Shown piece after piece: positions 20,703 through 28,224 of a stretch of DNA of 64,000 bases. Numbering within the stretch: the stretch's first letter is position 1; the number at the start of each line of letters is the position of its first letter. The position numbers and the translations under genes are program-made. Where the stretch lies: positions 62,001 through 126,000 of the forward strand of contig NZ_JALHLG010000001.1 in assembly GCF_022832375.1 (NCBI RefSeq), written 5' to 3'. This DNA is from Novosphingobium beihaiense. Lineage in GTDB: Bacteria; Pseudomonadota; Alphaproteobacteria; Sphingomonadales; Sphingomonadaceae. The notes beneath the pieces are model-generated. The model was not told where the DNA came from and made no database searches. It worked only from the letters and a program-made list of their open reading frames with translations.

Positions 20703-21077
20703 ATGATCCGCATCCTCCTCGCCGAAGACGACCAAGCCATGCGCACGTATCTGGCGCGGGCGCTGGAAAATGCCGGCTATGATGTGGTTGCCGTCGATTG
20801 CGGCTCGGAAGCCCTGCCCCATCTTGAGAGCGAGGAATTCGACCTGCTGCTGTCGGATATTGTCATGCCCGGGATGGACGGAATCGAGCTGGCCCAGCGC
20901 TGCGCTGAGGTTTCGCCAATGACCAAGGTCATGTTCATCACCGGCTTCGCGGCCGTCACCTTGCGCGCCAGCCGCGAGGCACCCCAGGCGAAGGTCCTGT
21001 CCAAGCCCTTCCACCTGCGCGACATCGTGATGGAAGTGCAGCGCGTTTTCGGCCTCAGCGCCCACGCCCAGCTCTGA
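20703..21077 (+). CDS. cpdR: CpdR-type single-domain response regulator
   Basis: A 124-residue stand-alone receiver. In Caulobacter, CpdR localises ClpXP to the pole and controls degradation of CtrA and other substrates. The N-terminal acidic pair is E8-D9-D10, the phospho-acceptor is D52 (LLLSDIVMPGMDG), the switch Thr is in FITGF (T80) and the Lys is K101 in LSKPF. All are intact, so it can be phosphorylated. Gene order next to N-formylglutamate amidohydrolase and tRNA-Val supports the CpdR identity. Confidence 0.85.
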   Translation: MIRILLAEDDQAMRTYLARALENAGYDVVAVDCGSEALPHLESEEFDLLLSDIVMPGMDGIELAQRCAEVSPMTKVMFITGFAAVTLRASREAPQAKVLSKPFHLRDIVMEVQRVFGLSAHAQL

Positions 21078-21189
21078 CGAAAATTTTCCGGCCCAAAGCG
21101 CTTGCATCGATAAAATCCCGACGCTAAAGGGCCAGTCCTCCGAACGGGACAGCCTTCACCGGATGACCACTCGGACGCTCGAATGGAAT

Positions 21190-21264
21190 GGGCGTATAGC
21201 TCAGTGGTAGAGCACTATGTTGACATCGTAGGGGTCGCAAGTTCAATCCTTGCTACGCCCACCA
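21190..21264 (+). tRNA. tRNA-Val (anticodon GAC)
   Basis: A complete 75-base cloverleaf including the encoded 3' CCA. The acceptor GGGCGTA pairs with TACGCCC. The D arm GCTCAGTGGTAGAGC is present, and the anticodon stem CTATG/CGTAG carries loop TTGACAT with anticodon GAC. The T arm is GCAAGTTCAATCCTTGC. A terminator follows within 10 bases. Confidence 0.97.
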
Positions 21265-21271
21265 TTCCTAA

Positions 21272-21301
21272 GAAAACCCGCCGCGCAAACGGCGGGTTTT
21301 C
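21272..21301. terminator. Bidirectional terminator after tRNA-Val and echA
   Basis: A perfect 12-bp stem, GAAAACCCGCCG paired with CGGCGGGTTTTC, and a 6-base loop. It has T-runs in both reading directions. It ends the tRNA on the plus strand and the convergent crotonase gene (stop at 21308) on the minus strand. Confidence 0.9.
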
Positions 21302-21307
21302 TGCTTT

Positions 21308-22069
21308 CTAGCACCCTTTCCATTCCGGCTTGCGCTTCTCGGCAAAGGCACGCGCGCCCTCTTTCGCGTCTTCCGAAGTGAAGACATGCGCGACGTAGGG
21401 ATTCTGGTGCGTGTTGATATCCTCGACCGGCCAGAGCCACGAATCGCGCACGATGGCCTTGGAGGCCGCAACCGCCAGCGGGCCATTGGCCACGATCATC
21501 TCCGCCAGATCGCGCGCAGCCTCTATCGCCGGGCCTTCGGTCACGCGATTGATCAGCCCCAGTTCGAAAGCCCGCATCGCCCCGATCGCCTCACCGGTCA
21601 GCGCCAGTTCCATCGCGAGCGGGCGCGGCAACAGGCGCGGCAGTTGCACGAGGCCGCCGCCCGCCGCGACCAGCCCGCGTTTGGCTTCCGGAATACCGAA
21701 CCGGGCGTCCACGTTCGCCACGATAAGATCGCACGCAAGCGCCAGTTCCATGCCCCCCGCCAGAGCATGGCCATCCACCGCGGCAATCACCGGCTTGTTC
21801 GGCGTCCACGTCGTGATCCCGCCGAACCCGCCGCGCGCATCGACCGGAAGCTCGCCGCGCAGGAAGCCCTTGAGATCCATCCCCGCACAGAACGTGCCCC
21901 CGGCCCCGCTAAGGATCGCACAGCGCAGGTCGTCCTCGGCATCGAGCCGGTTCATCGCCGCCGCAATCGCCTCCGCCGCGGCCTTGGTCATGGCATTGCG
22001 CGCCTCGGGACGGTTGATCGTCACTTCCAGCACACCGCCGCGCACGGCGGCCAGCACCTCTTCACCCAT
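21308..22069 (-). CDS. Enoyl-CoA hydratase/isomerase (crotonase fold)
   Basis: A 253-residue crotonase from the ATG at 22069, preceded by GGAGGAAGGA at good spacing. The frame runs open far upstream, but that part is a shadow of icd. Oxyanion-hole residues are in GTFCAGMDLKGF and VDGHALAGGMELALACDL. The glutamate at the first catalytic position is present (GIPEAKRGLVAAGGG), and the C-terminal EKRKPEWKG tail is typical. It probably hydrates a short or medium 2-enoyl-CoA in beta-oxidation. The exact substrate cannot be read. Confidence 0.85.
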   Translation of the reverse strand: MGEEVLAAVRGGVLEVTINRPEARNAMTKAAAEAIAAAMNRLDAEDDLRCAILSGAGGTFCAGMDLKGFLRGELPVDARGGFGGITTWTPNKPVIAAVDGHALAGGMELALACDLIVANVDARFGIPEAKRGLVAAGGGLVQLPRLLPRPLAMELALTGEAIGAMRAFELGLINRVTEGPAIEAARDLAEMIVANGPLAVAASKAIVRDSWLWPVEDINTHQNPYVAHVFTSEDAKEGARAFAEKRKPEWKGC

Positions 22070-22204
22070 GCAATCCTTCCTCCCTGCGATTTGTGCCAGG
22101 CTGGCGCCGTGAACACGGCCTGTAAAGCCGATACTTGCCTTGCTAAGCGCAATCAGCGTGCCTAAGAGACGCCCAAATTCTCGTCCCCAGTGGAGCTTTC
22201 GCGA

Positions 22205-23434
22205 ATGGCAAAGATCAAGGTTGTAAACCCCATCGTCGAGATGGACGGTGATGAAATGACACGGATCATCTGGCAGTGGATCCGTGAACGTCTGATCCTC
22301 CCCTACCTCGATATCGACCTCAAGTATTACGACCTCTCCGTCACCAAGCGCGACGAGACCGACGACCAGATCACCATCGACGCCGCCAACGCCACCGCGC
22401 AGTATGGCGTCGCCGTGAAGTGCGCAACGATCACCCCCGACGAAGCCCGCGTCGAGGAATTCAGCCTCAAGAAGATGTGGAAGTCGCCCAACGGCACGAT
22501 CCGCAACATCCTGGGCGGCGTCGTCTTCCGCGAGCCGATCGTGATCAGCAACGTGCCCCGCCTGGTCCCGGGCTGGACCGATCCGATCGTCGTCGGCCGT
22601 CACGCTTTCGGCGACCAGTACAAGGCCACCGACACCCTGATCCCCGGCGCCGGCAAGCTGCGCCTGGTGTGGGACGGCGAAAACGGCGAGAAGATCGATC
22701 TCGACGTGTTCGATTTCCCGAGCTCGGGCGTCGCCATAGCGATGTACAACCTCGACGAATCGATCCGCGACTTCGCACGCGCCTCGTTCAACTACGGCCT
22801 CAACCTCGGCTGGCCGGTGTACCTGTCCACCAAGAACACGATCATGAAAGCCTATGACGGCCGCTTCAAGGATCTGTTCCAGGAAGTGTTCGATAGCGAA
22901 GGCTTCGCCGAGAAGTTCAAGGCCGCCGGCATCACTTACGAACACCGCCTGATCGACGACATGGTCGCCTCGGCGCTCAAGTGGTCGGGCAAGTTCGTCT
23001 GGGCCTGCAAGAACTACGACGGCGACGTCCAGTCCGACACCGTCGCGCAGGGCTTCGGCTCGCTGGGCCTGATGACCTCGGTGCTGATGGCGCCCGACGG
23101 CAAGACCGTGGAAGCAGAAGCCGCCCACGGCACCGTCACCCGCCACTACCGCCAGCACCAGCAGGGCAAGGCGACCTCGACCAACCCGATCGCCTCGATC
23201 TTCGCCTGGACCCGCGGCCTCGCCTATCGCGGCAAGTTCGACGGCACGCCCGAAGTCGAGAAGTTCGCCCACACGCTGGAAAAGGTCTGCATCGAAACCG
23301 TCGAAAGCGGCAAGATGACCAAGGACCTCGCCCTGCTGATCGGCCCGGACCAGAGCTGGATGACCACCGAGCAGTTCTTCGAGGCGATCGTTGAGAACCT
23401 CGAAAAGGAAATGGCAGCGCAAGGCCTCGGCTGA
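22205..23434 (+). CDS. icd: NADP-dependent isocitrate dehydrogenase
   Basis: Oxidative decarboxylation of isocitrate to 2-oxoglutarate in the TCA cycle. 409 residues from the ATG at 22205, the usual length for the alphaproteobacterial homodimeric type II enzyme (eukaryote-like). Blocks: [16 protein letters not shown], the substrate serine in KSPNGTIRN, the metal site YDGRFKD, and [12 protein letters not shown] with the NADP site. A strong terminator follows immediately. Confidence 0.96.
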   Translation: MAKIKVVNPIVEMDGDEMTRIIWQWIRERLILPYLDIDLKYYDLSVTKRDETDDQITIDAANATAQYGVAVKCATITPDEARVEEFSLKKMWKSPNGTIRNILGGVVFREPIVISNVPRLVPGWTDPIVVGRHAFGDQYKATDTLIPGAGKLRLVWDGENGEKIDLDVFDFPSSGVAIAMYNLDESIRDFARASFNYGLNLGWPVYLSTKNTIMKAYDGRFKDLFQEVFDSEGFAEKFKAAGITYEHRLIDDMVASALKWSGKFVWACKNYDGDVQSDTVAQGFGSLGLMTSVLMAPDGKTVEAEAAHGTVTRHYRQHQQGKATSTNPIASIFAWTRGLAYRGKFDGTPEVEKFAHTLEKVCIETVESGKMTKDLALLIGPDQSWMTTEQFFEAIVENLEKEMAAQGLG

Positions 23435-23460
23435 GCCCACTAGCCTGACGGCTTTTCAAG

Positions 23461-23491
23461 GCCCCCTTCCGGCAACGGGAGGGGGCTTTTT
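23461..23491 (+). terminator. Rho-independent terminator of icd
   Basis: A 10-bp stem (23461-23470 with 23477-23486, one G.T pair) with a 6-base loop is followed by TTTTT. It sits 26 bases after the icd stop. Confidence 0.9.
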
Positions 23492-24185
23492 CATGCGCGC
23501 CGCCCTTTGGGTGGAAGTTTGCGAACTTCGCCCATAGCGGCCACCGCAAGTTCTATGAAAATCGAGGAACCTTAGAGAGTTACGCAGGCCAGAACTTCAC
23601 CGCGCCCACGCGCGATTTCGGGGAGAAAACAACCATTTCAAAGAGCAGGGCAAGCAGATGCCGCGCGCAGTATGACAGGCCGGTGCCGTGTAGGAAAACG
23701 GCAGGAGAAAAGAAGAATGCGAGGGCCATCGCCCTCGCGCTCCCCATACTGGGCGGCGTTGTGCGCGCGGCTTGGCAATGGCGGAAATGGGCTGTGAAAG
23801 GACCAAAAGGTTTTGAACAGCGACGGTCAAATAGCCTCCCTACCCACCGACAAAACTGCCATTGGCGGCCCCGATCCGCTCACCAAAACCTGTCGTTGGT
23901 CACGTATTGCAGGCCCTTAGAAACGGTAGGAATCGAGCTATCAAGTTAACCGGTAGAACGATGAGTTTGTTCGGGGAGGCTGACCTTGAGGCGGCAGTAA
24001 CCAGCGGTTGACAGACTTGCGCCGTAGCACTGACGTCTGGAGTAGTACGTTTTGTCGACTACCAAATGACAAGAGGTATGTGAAACCTCCTATAAAGGTG
24101 AGCCTAAACGGAAGAGTGAAATATGGCCCCCTCTGCCATTGTTACCATTAAGTGCAACATATAGAATCGAGCCGCGTGTCTGCTA
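23492..24185. other. Gene-poor stretch, no convincing feature
   Basis: About 690 bases between the icd terminator and the small-peptide gene. Base composition drops visibly compared with the flanking GC-rich genes. The only frame of any length is an 88-residue plus-strand one (23683-23949); it has no recognisable domain or good ribosome site, so I do not call it. Nothing else can be supported. It may be decayed DNA at the edge of an acquired segment. Confidence 0.4.
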
Positions 24186-24347
24186 TCACTTCTTGCCACT
24201 GCCGCCTTGGCTCGGAGGTGTGCCCGGACCAGAACCGCCCTGTCCAGTTGTGGGTTGATGTCCAGCCTGCCCTGGATTGGAGGGGGTAGTAGATACTGGC
24301 TGATGCCCATTGCTAGCGATGGTTGGGCGCGGTGTATCTTTAGACAT
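24186..24347 (-). CDS. 53-residue Gly/Pro/Gln-rich peptide with GxQP repeats (third gene of DUF6338 operon)
   Basis: A tiny ORF that standard length cut-offs miss. ATG at 24347 is preceded by AAGGAG 8-9 bases upstream. The product starts MSKDTPRPTIAS and is low-complexity. It contains two GHQP tetrapeptides (residues 14-17 and 29-32), several Gly-Ser runs and the C-terminal end TPPSQGGSGKK. The upstream 55-residue peptide shares the MSK start, two G(Y/F)QP words and the end VPPSQGSSAKK. There is no signal peptide or membrane segment, and it is predicted disordered. The stop of the preceding gene is 23 bases upstream, so it is in the same operon. Confidence 0.7.
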   Translation of the reverse strand: MSKDTPRPTIASNGHQPVSTTPSNPGQAGHQPTTGQGGSGPGTPPSQGGSGKK

Positions 24348-24370
24348 TCTATTCTCCTTCACTTCAAAAT

Positions 24371-24538
24371 CTACTTTTTGGCGCTGCTGCCTTGGCTTGG
24401 AGGGACAGGCGGCGGTGTAGAAGGCTCACTCGTGTCCACCGTGCGCAGAGGTGAGGGCTGAAAACCCTTTTCCAGAGGCTGATAACCAAATTTGCCCGAG
24501 TCATTATTATGAGAACTGGTATCGTCAGGCTTGCTCAT
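24371..24538 (-). CDS. 55-residue Pro/Ser-rich peptide with GxQP repeats (second gene of DUF6338 operon)
   Basis: The ATG at 24538 lies 9 bases after the TAG stop of the DUF6338-like gene. AGGAAA overlapping that stop can serve as ribosome site, so translation is probably coupled. The peptide starts MSKPDDTSSHNN, has GYQP and GFQP (residues 18-21 and 25-28), a PPPVPPSQ stretch and ends GSSAKK. It has no Cys, no signal peptide and no hydrophobic segment. Together with the next ORF it forms a pair of disordered peptides with matching tails. Function is unknown; such peptides could be partners or ligands of the membrane protein. Confidence 0.72.
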   Translation of the reverse strand: MSKPDDTSSHNNDSGKFGYQPLEKGFQPSPLRTVDTSEPSTPPPVPPSQGSSAKK

Positions 24539-24547
24539 CTATATTTC

Positions 24548-25147
24548 CTAGTTAGCTGAAAGGAACTCTAAGGACTGCAATTCACCATGCGCAATCCAAA
24601 CACTACTATTTCGAGGTATCCAAGTCTGCCCATCCTCTCCGGCATCGTAGACATATTCTATAAACAGGTCTCTTTCTGCTGGATCAGATGACATAAAAGA
24701 CCCAGCGCTAAGATAACCTGCCCAACGAGTATTGTCCTTGAGCGTCACATGAACCCAGCATTCACTGCATCCGCCAAATCGCCAATCCCATGCGCTCTTC
24801 ACAGGGTGCACGGTGCTCAACCCTAGGCGGTTTACCAACTTTTTCGTCCACCCCTTCCGGACATTCAGACCGAGTAGCAAGCCAAGCGCAGCGGGCGCTA
24901 CAAACAACAGAGCGAACCACGCCGCCCAAAACCAACCATCAATTCTGCCCGAGAGGTAAAGAGGCTGAGCAATCGGGAATGCTATCGCATGATAGACCAG
25001 AGATAGTGTGAGATAGGAAATGGCCCCCTCAGACACCGATGGGAGACGGCCTGCAAGGAATTGCGCCCGAAAATATAGGGCGATGATCCCTGGCACAGAG
25101 AACATCAAGAAAAGTGCTAGGGTTTCCGGCTTGAGGATTTCCACCAT
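24548..25147 (-). CDS. DUF6338-like membrane protein (first gene of three-gene operon)
   Basis: A 199-residue protein from the ATG at 25147, with GGAGG five bases upstream. Three hydrophobic helices lie at about residues 9-28, 42-66 and 73-96. A soluble C-terminal domain of about 100 residues follows (WVHVTLKDNTRWAGYLSAG, then SSDPAERDLFIEYVY). The pattern W-V-V-T-L-K-D, G-Y, S-F-S-S-P-A-E-R-D-L is what I associate with Pfam DUF6338 (not searched). No catalytic residues are evident; the C-terminal part looks like a small beta-rich domain. It is followed at 9 and 23 bases by two tiny peptide genes on the same strand. Base composition is lower in GC than the neighbours. Confidence 0.8.
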   Translation of the reverse strand: MVEILKPETLALFLMFSVPGIIALYFRAQFLAGRLPSVSEGAISYLTLSLVYHAIAFPIAQPLYLSGRIDGWFWAAWFALLFVAPAALGLLLGLNVRKGWTKKLVNRLGLSTVHPVKSAWDWRFGGCSECWVHVTLKDNTRWAGYLSAGSFMSSDPAERDLFIEYVYDAGEDGQTWIPRNSSVWIAHGELQSLEFLSAN

Positions 25148-25509
25148 GTCGCCCTCCAAGAGCACAAATGTAGAACAAACATAGTTAAACGCAATACCGA
25201 CTTGCAGTTATCCCCAACCCGAATTGTTTGTGTTCGAAACCTGCACACACCGCGAATGCAAAACTTTGTCCACACCTGAAGTCGCAACCATGTCTCGAGC
25301 GCTACGTCAAGCAGATTTAATATCAATTATACTATTGAAATATATATGATAATTGCGCCTTCAAGGCAGAATTCAGACCTGCGACCTTTTGCCTCAAAAC
25401 CGCTGTGCTATCAGGCTGAACGAAGGGGCCCTCTCTTTGTCTTCGGTTCAAAGTCCGGACAGTTCTCTTCATTCCTAGCCTCAACGAACGACCAGTTCTG
25501 CGCACGCCC
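25148..25509. other. AT-rich intergenic region with tRNA-like relic
   Basis: About 360 bases with no gene. Contents: two DnaA-box-like words, TTATCCCCA (25208-25216) and TTGTCCACA (25266-25274); a very AT-rich stretch at about 25313-25355; and, on the minus strand at 25355-25429, a 75-base segment resembling a degenerate tRNA. In that segment a D-arm-like GTTCAGCCTGATAGCAC is followed by GGTCGCAGGTCTGAATTCTGC, close to a tRNA variable region plus T arm. Acceptor ends GCCCCTT and AAGGCGC pair with one mismatch, but the anticodon stem does not pair. The promoter of the minus-strand DUF6338 operon must also lie here. Confidence 0.4.
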
Positions 25510-26412
25510 CTACCCCTCAACCCCCACCATAATCCCCGACCGCATCACCGCCGCATCCCGGCCCGGCGGCTCGCCGAACTGGCGGCGGTAGTCGCGGCTG
25601 AACTGGGAGGGGCTTTCGTAGCCGATCGCATAGCCGACCGAGGCGACTTCGGCGCCGTCGGCCAGCAGCAGGCGCCGGGCCGCCTGCAGGCGGATCTGCT
25701 TCTGGTACTGCACCGGGCTCATGCCCGTGGCGGCGCGGAAGTGGCGGTGGAAGCTGGCGAGGCTCATCCCTGCCCGCGCGGCGAGATCGGGCACGCGCAG
25801 CGGCTCGTCGAAATGGTTGCGGATCCATGTGACCACGCGCGCGATGCGGGCCATGCGGCTGTCGGCCAGGCCGATCTGGCGCAGCATGGCGCCATGCGGG
25901 CCGTTGAGCAGGCGCCAGACGATCTCCCGCCGGATGAGCGGCGCCAGCACGGCAAGATCGCGCGGCGCGTCCAGCAGTGCGAAGAGCCGTTCGAGCGGAT
26001 CGAGCAATTCCGCGTCCAGCGCGCCGATCGCCACGGTGGTCAGCCCCGCCGCCTCCGGCGCGGTGTGTCCCTCCTCCAGCACCAGATCGGCGATCATGGC
26101 CGGATCGATTTCCAGACTGAAAGCCATGTAGGGCTTGTCCGGGCTTGCCTCGGCAATCTGGGCCGTCGCGGGCAGGTCCATCGAGGCGATCAGACACTTG
26201 CCCTTGTCGTAACGGAACATCCGCTCCCCCACGAAACTGCGCTTGGCGCCTTGCAGCACGGCGCAGAACGAGGCGCGATAGACCAGATGGATCGGATCGG
26301 ACGGCTGGTTCTCCACTCTCAGGCTCAGGCCCTCCAGCGGCGGCTCGTGGCCAAAACGCGTCCATTGGCGGTGCAGCAGGGCCTGCAGGCGATCGAGGCG
26401 GGAATCCGGCAT
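25510..26412 (-). CDS. AraC-family transcriptional regulator
   Basis: A 300-residue regulator. The N-terminal half (about 1-190) matches the AraC_N type ligand domain (VYRASFCAVLQGAKRSFVGER, CLIASMDLPATAQI). The C-terminal AraC/XylS double helix-turn-helix contains VPDLAARAGMSLASFHRHFRAATGMSPVQYQKQIRL and VGYAIGYESPSQFSRDYRRQFG. It is divergent from an aldo/keto reductase about 150 bases away, a common regulator/target pairing. The ligand is unknown. Confidence 0.88.
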   Translation of the reverse strand: MPDSRLDRLQALLHRQWTRFGHEPPLEGLSLRVENQPSDPIHLVYRASFCAVLQGAKRSFVGERMFRYDKGKCLIASMDLPATAQIAEASPDKPYMAFSLEIDPAMIADLVLEEGHTAPEAAGLTTVAIGALDAELLDPLERLFALLDAPRDLAVLAPLIRREIVWRLLNGPHGAMLRQIGLADSRMARIARVVTWIRNHFDEPLRVPDLAARAGMSLASFHRHFRAATGMSPVQYQKQIRLQAARRLLLADGAEVASVGYAIGYESPSQFSRDYRRQFGEPPGRDAAVMRSGIMVGVEG

Positions 26413-26560
26413 AGTGCCACTCTACCCGATGGCCGGGACAGCGGAAGGGGCGAACGGGCCGGGTGAGAGAATCGGGCAAGAGTTTGCGACGATCTGCGTC
26501 GTGAAGCGGCCTGCCGCGGCCTATCTGGTTGAGGCACCCCCACCCTTGAAAGGACTATGC

Positions 26561-27601
26561 ATGCAATACCGTCAGCTCGGCCCCAGCGGGCTCTTCGTTT
26601 CGCAGCTCTGCCTCGGCACCATGACCTTCGGCGGCAGCGAGGGCATGTGGGGCCTGATCGGCCAGCTCGGCCAGAGCGAGGCCGATGCGCTGGTGAAAGC
26701 CGCCGTCGATGGCGGCGTCAATTTCATCGATACCGCCAATGTCTATGCGGGCGGCGAAAGCGAGCGCATCCTCGGCACCGCGATCCGCAATCTCGGCCTT
26801 TCGCGCGACGATCTGGTGATCGCGACCAAAGTGCTGGGCCCGATGGGCGAAGGCCCCAACATGCGCGGCGCCTCGCGCAAGCACATCATGGACCAGTGCA
26901 AGGCCAGCCTCGCCCGGCTGCAGCTCGACTATATCGACCTCTATCAGATCCACGGCTTCGATCCCGCCACGCCGATCGTGGAAACGCTCGAAGCGCTCGA
27001 TACGCTCGTGCGGCAGGGGCATGTGCGTTACATCGGGCTGTCCAACTGGGCGGCCTGGCAGATCGTCAAGGCTATCGGCATCGCGCAGGCGCGCGAGGTG
27101 GCGCCGATCCTCTCGCTCCAGGCCTATTACACGCTGGCGGGGCGCGATCTGGAGCGCGACGTGGTGCCGATGCTGAAATCGGAAGGGCTGGGCCTGATGG
27201 TCTGGAGCCCGCTGGCCGGCGGCCTGCTTTCGGGCAAGTACAGCCGCGAGGACGAACAGTCGGGCGACGGGCGCCGCGCCGCGTTCGACTTCCCGCCGGT
27301 GAACCGCGACCGGGGCTATGCCGTGATCGACGCCATGCGGCCGATCGCTGCCGCCCACGGGGTGAGCGTCGCGCAGATCGCGCTGGCCTGGCTGCTGCAT
27401 CAGGATGCCGTGACCAGCGTGATCATCGGCGCCAAGCGGCCCGATCAGCTCGCCGACAATCTCGCTGCCGTCGATGTCCGCCTCTCCGCGGAGGAACTGG
27501 CGGCGCTCGATGCCGTGAGCGCCCTGCCCGCCGAATATCCCGGCTGGATGCTGGAACGGCAGGGCGAATACCGCGCGCATATGATGGCGGACGGCCAGTA
27601 A
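26561..27601 (+). CDS. Aldo/keto reductase
   Basis: A 346-residue NADPH-dependent reductase of the YajO/YghZ-like AKR family (TIM barrel). The ATG at 26561 has AAAGGA upstream; longer in-frame starts run back to 26414 and overlap the AraC promoter region. The catalytic tetrad is visible: Asp in FIDTANVY, Tyr in the same block, Lys in VIATKVLG and His in LYQIHGFD. The NADP-binding end has IIGAKRPDQLADN. Likely regulated by the divergent AraC protein. Substrate unknown. Confidence 0.88.
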   Translation: MQYRQLGPSGLFVSQLCLGTMTFGGSEGMWGLIGQLGQSEADALVKAAVDGGVNFIDTANVYAGGESERILGTAIRNLGLSRDDLVIATKVLGPMGEGPNMRGASRKHIMDQCKASLARLQLDYIDLYQIHGFDPATPIVETLEALDTLVRQGHVRYIGLSNWAAWQIVKAIGIAQAREVAPILSLQAYYTLAGRDLERDVVPMLKSEGLGLMVWSPLAGGLLSGKYSREDEQSGDGRRAAFDFPPVNRDRGYAVIDAMRPIAAAHGVSVAQIALAWLLHQDAVTSVIIGAKRPDQLADNLAAVDVRLSAEELAALDAVSALPAEYPGWMLERQGEYRAHMMADGQ

Positions 27602-27610
27602 AACACCGGG

Positions 27611-27638
27611 AGCCCGGGCCGCACTGGCGGTCCGGGCT
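27611..27638. terminator. Hairpin between the convergent AKR and MarR genes
   Basis: A 12-bp GC-rich stem (27611-27622 with 27627-27638, one G.T pair) and a 4-base loop lies between the convergent genes and touches the MarR stop. It lacks a long T-run, so it is a probable but not certain terminator. Confidence 0.5.
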
Positions 27639-28126
27639 TACCGCGTTTGCAGCGCGAGCAGCTTTTCGAGCAGCCGGGACAATTCGCGCTGCTCCCCTTC
27701 ATCGAGCCCCGCCACCACCGATTGCAGATTGGCGGCGTGGGCCCCTATCGCCCGGTCTATCAGCGCGATCCCTTCCGCCGTCAGCGAGACCAGCGTGCCG
27801 CGCTTGTCCGCCGGATTGGGACGGCGCGCCGCCAGTCCGGCCTTTTCCAGCCGGTCCAGGCGGTTGGTCATGCTGCCCGAGGAGATCATCGCGGCCTCGT
27901 AAAGGTCGGTCGGCGTCAGCGCATAGGGCGCGCCGCTGCGCCGCAGCGTCGCCAGCACGTCGAACTCCCCCGGTTGCAGCCCGAAGGAGGCGAACAGGGG
28001 ATTGAGCCGGTCGCGCGTGATGACATGCGCCGCCTCTCCCAGCCGCCCCAGCAGCACCATCGCCTGCGTATCGATATCCGGCCTTTCGCGTGCCCACTGG
28101 CTGGCCGCCTGCATTGCCCTGTCCAT
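27638..28126 (-). CDS. MarR-family transcriptional regulator
   Basis: A 162-residue winged-helix repressor. The winged helix covers PGEFDVLATLRRSGAP, LTPTDLYEAAMISSGSMTNRLDRLEKAGL (recognition helix) and the wing PADKRGTLVSLTAEG. The flanking helices form the dimer interface. Two 20-bp palindromes lie between this start and the divergent MFS transporter, so it most likely represses itself and the transporter. The ligand is unknown; the linked transporter and hydrolase suggest a small hydrophobic or carbonyl compound. Confidence 0.9.
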   Translation of the reverse strand: MDRAMQAASQWARERPDIDTQAMVLLGRLGEAAHVITRDRLNPLFASFGLQPGEFDVLATLRRSGAPYALTPTDLYEAAMISSGSMTNRLDRLEKAGLAARRPNPADKRGTLVSLTAEGIALIDRAIGAHAANLQSVVAGLDEGEQRELSRLLEKLLALQTR

Positions 28127-28136
28127 CTCGCCTCAC

Positions 28137-28176
28137 TTATCTTGACGTAAAGATAAATATCTCTACATCGAGATAT
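28137..28176. promoter_or_regulatory. Twin MarR operator palindromes
   Basis: Two 20-bp palindromes sit back to back. TTATCTT-N6-AAGATAA is at 28137-28156 and ATATCTC-N6-GAGATAT is at 28157-28176; each has perfect 7-bp arms. Their centres are exactly 20 bp apart, two helical turns, so two dimers would bind on the same face. They match the ATCTT/AAGAT-type sites common for MarR/SlyA proteins and sit just upstream of the marR start (28126) and 50 bases before the transporter start (28225). Confidence 0.75.
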
Positions 28177-28224
28177 ATGCAAAGCGCGGGCGCCGGGCAA
28201 GGCGTCTGCGGTGAGGAGTCCGTC

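Noticed and set aside
23683..23949. An 88-codon plus-strand frame in the gap after icd
   Set aside because: No ribosome site, no motif, and composition unlike a conserved protein. It is left as unannotated gap.
25208..25355. Replication origin
   Set aside because: Only two imperfect DnaA-like boxes and no parA/parB, repA or dnaA nearby. Reported as a weak finding only.
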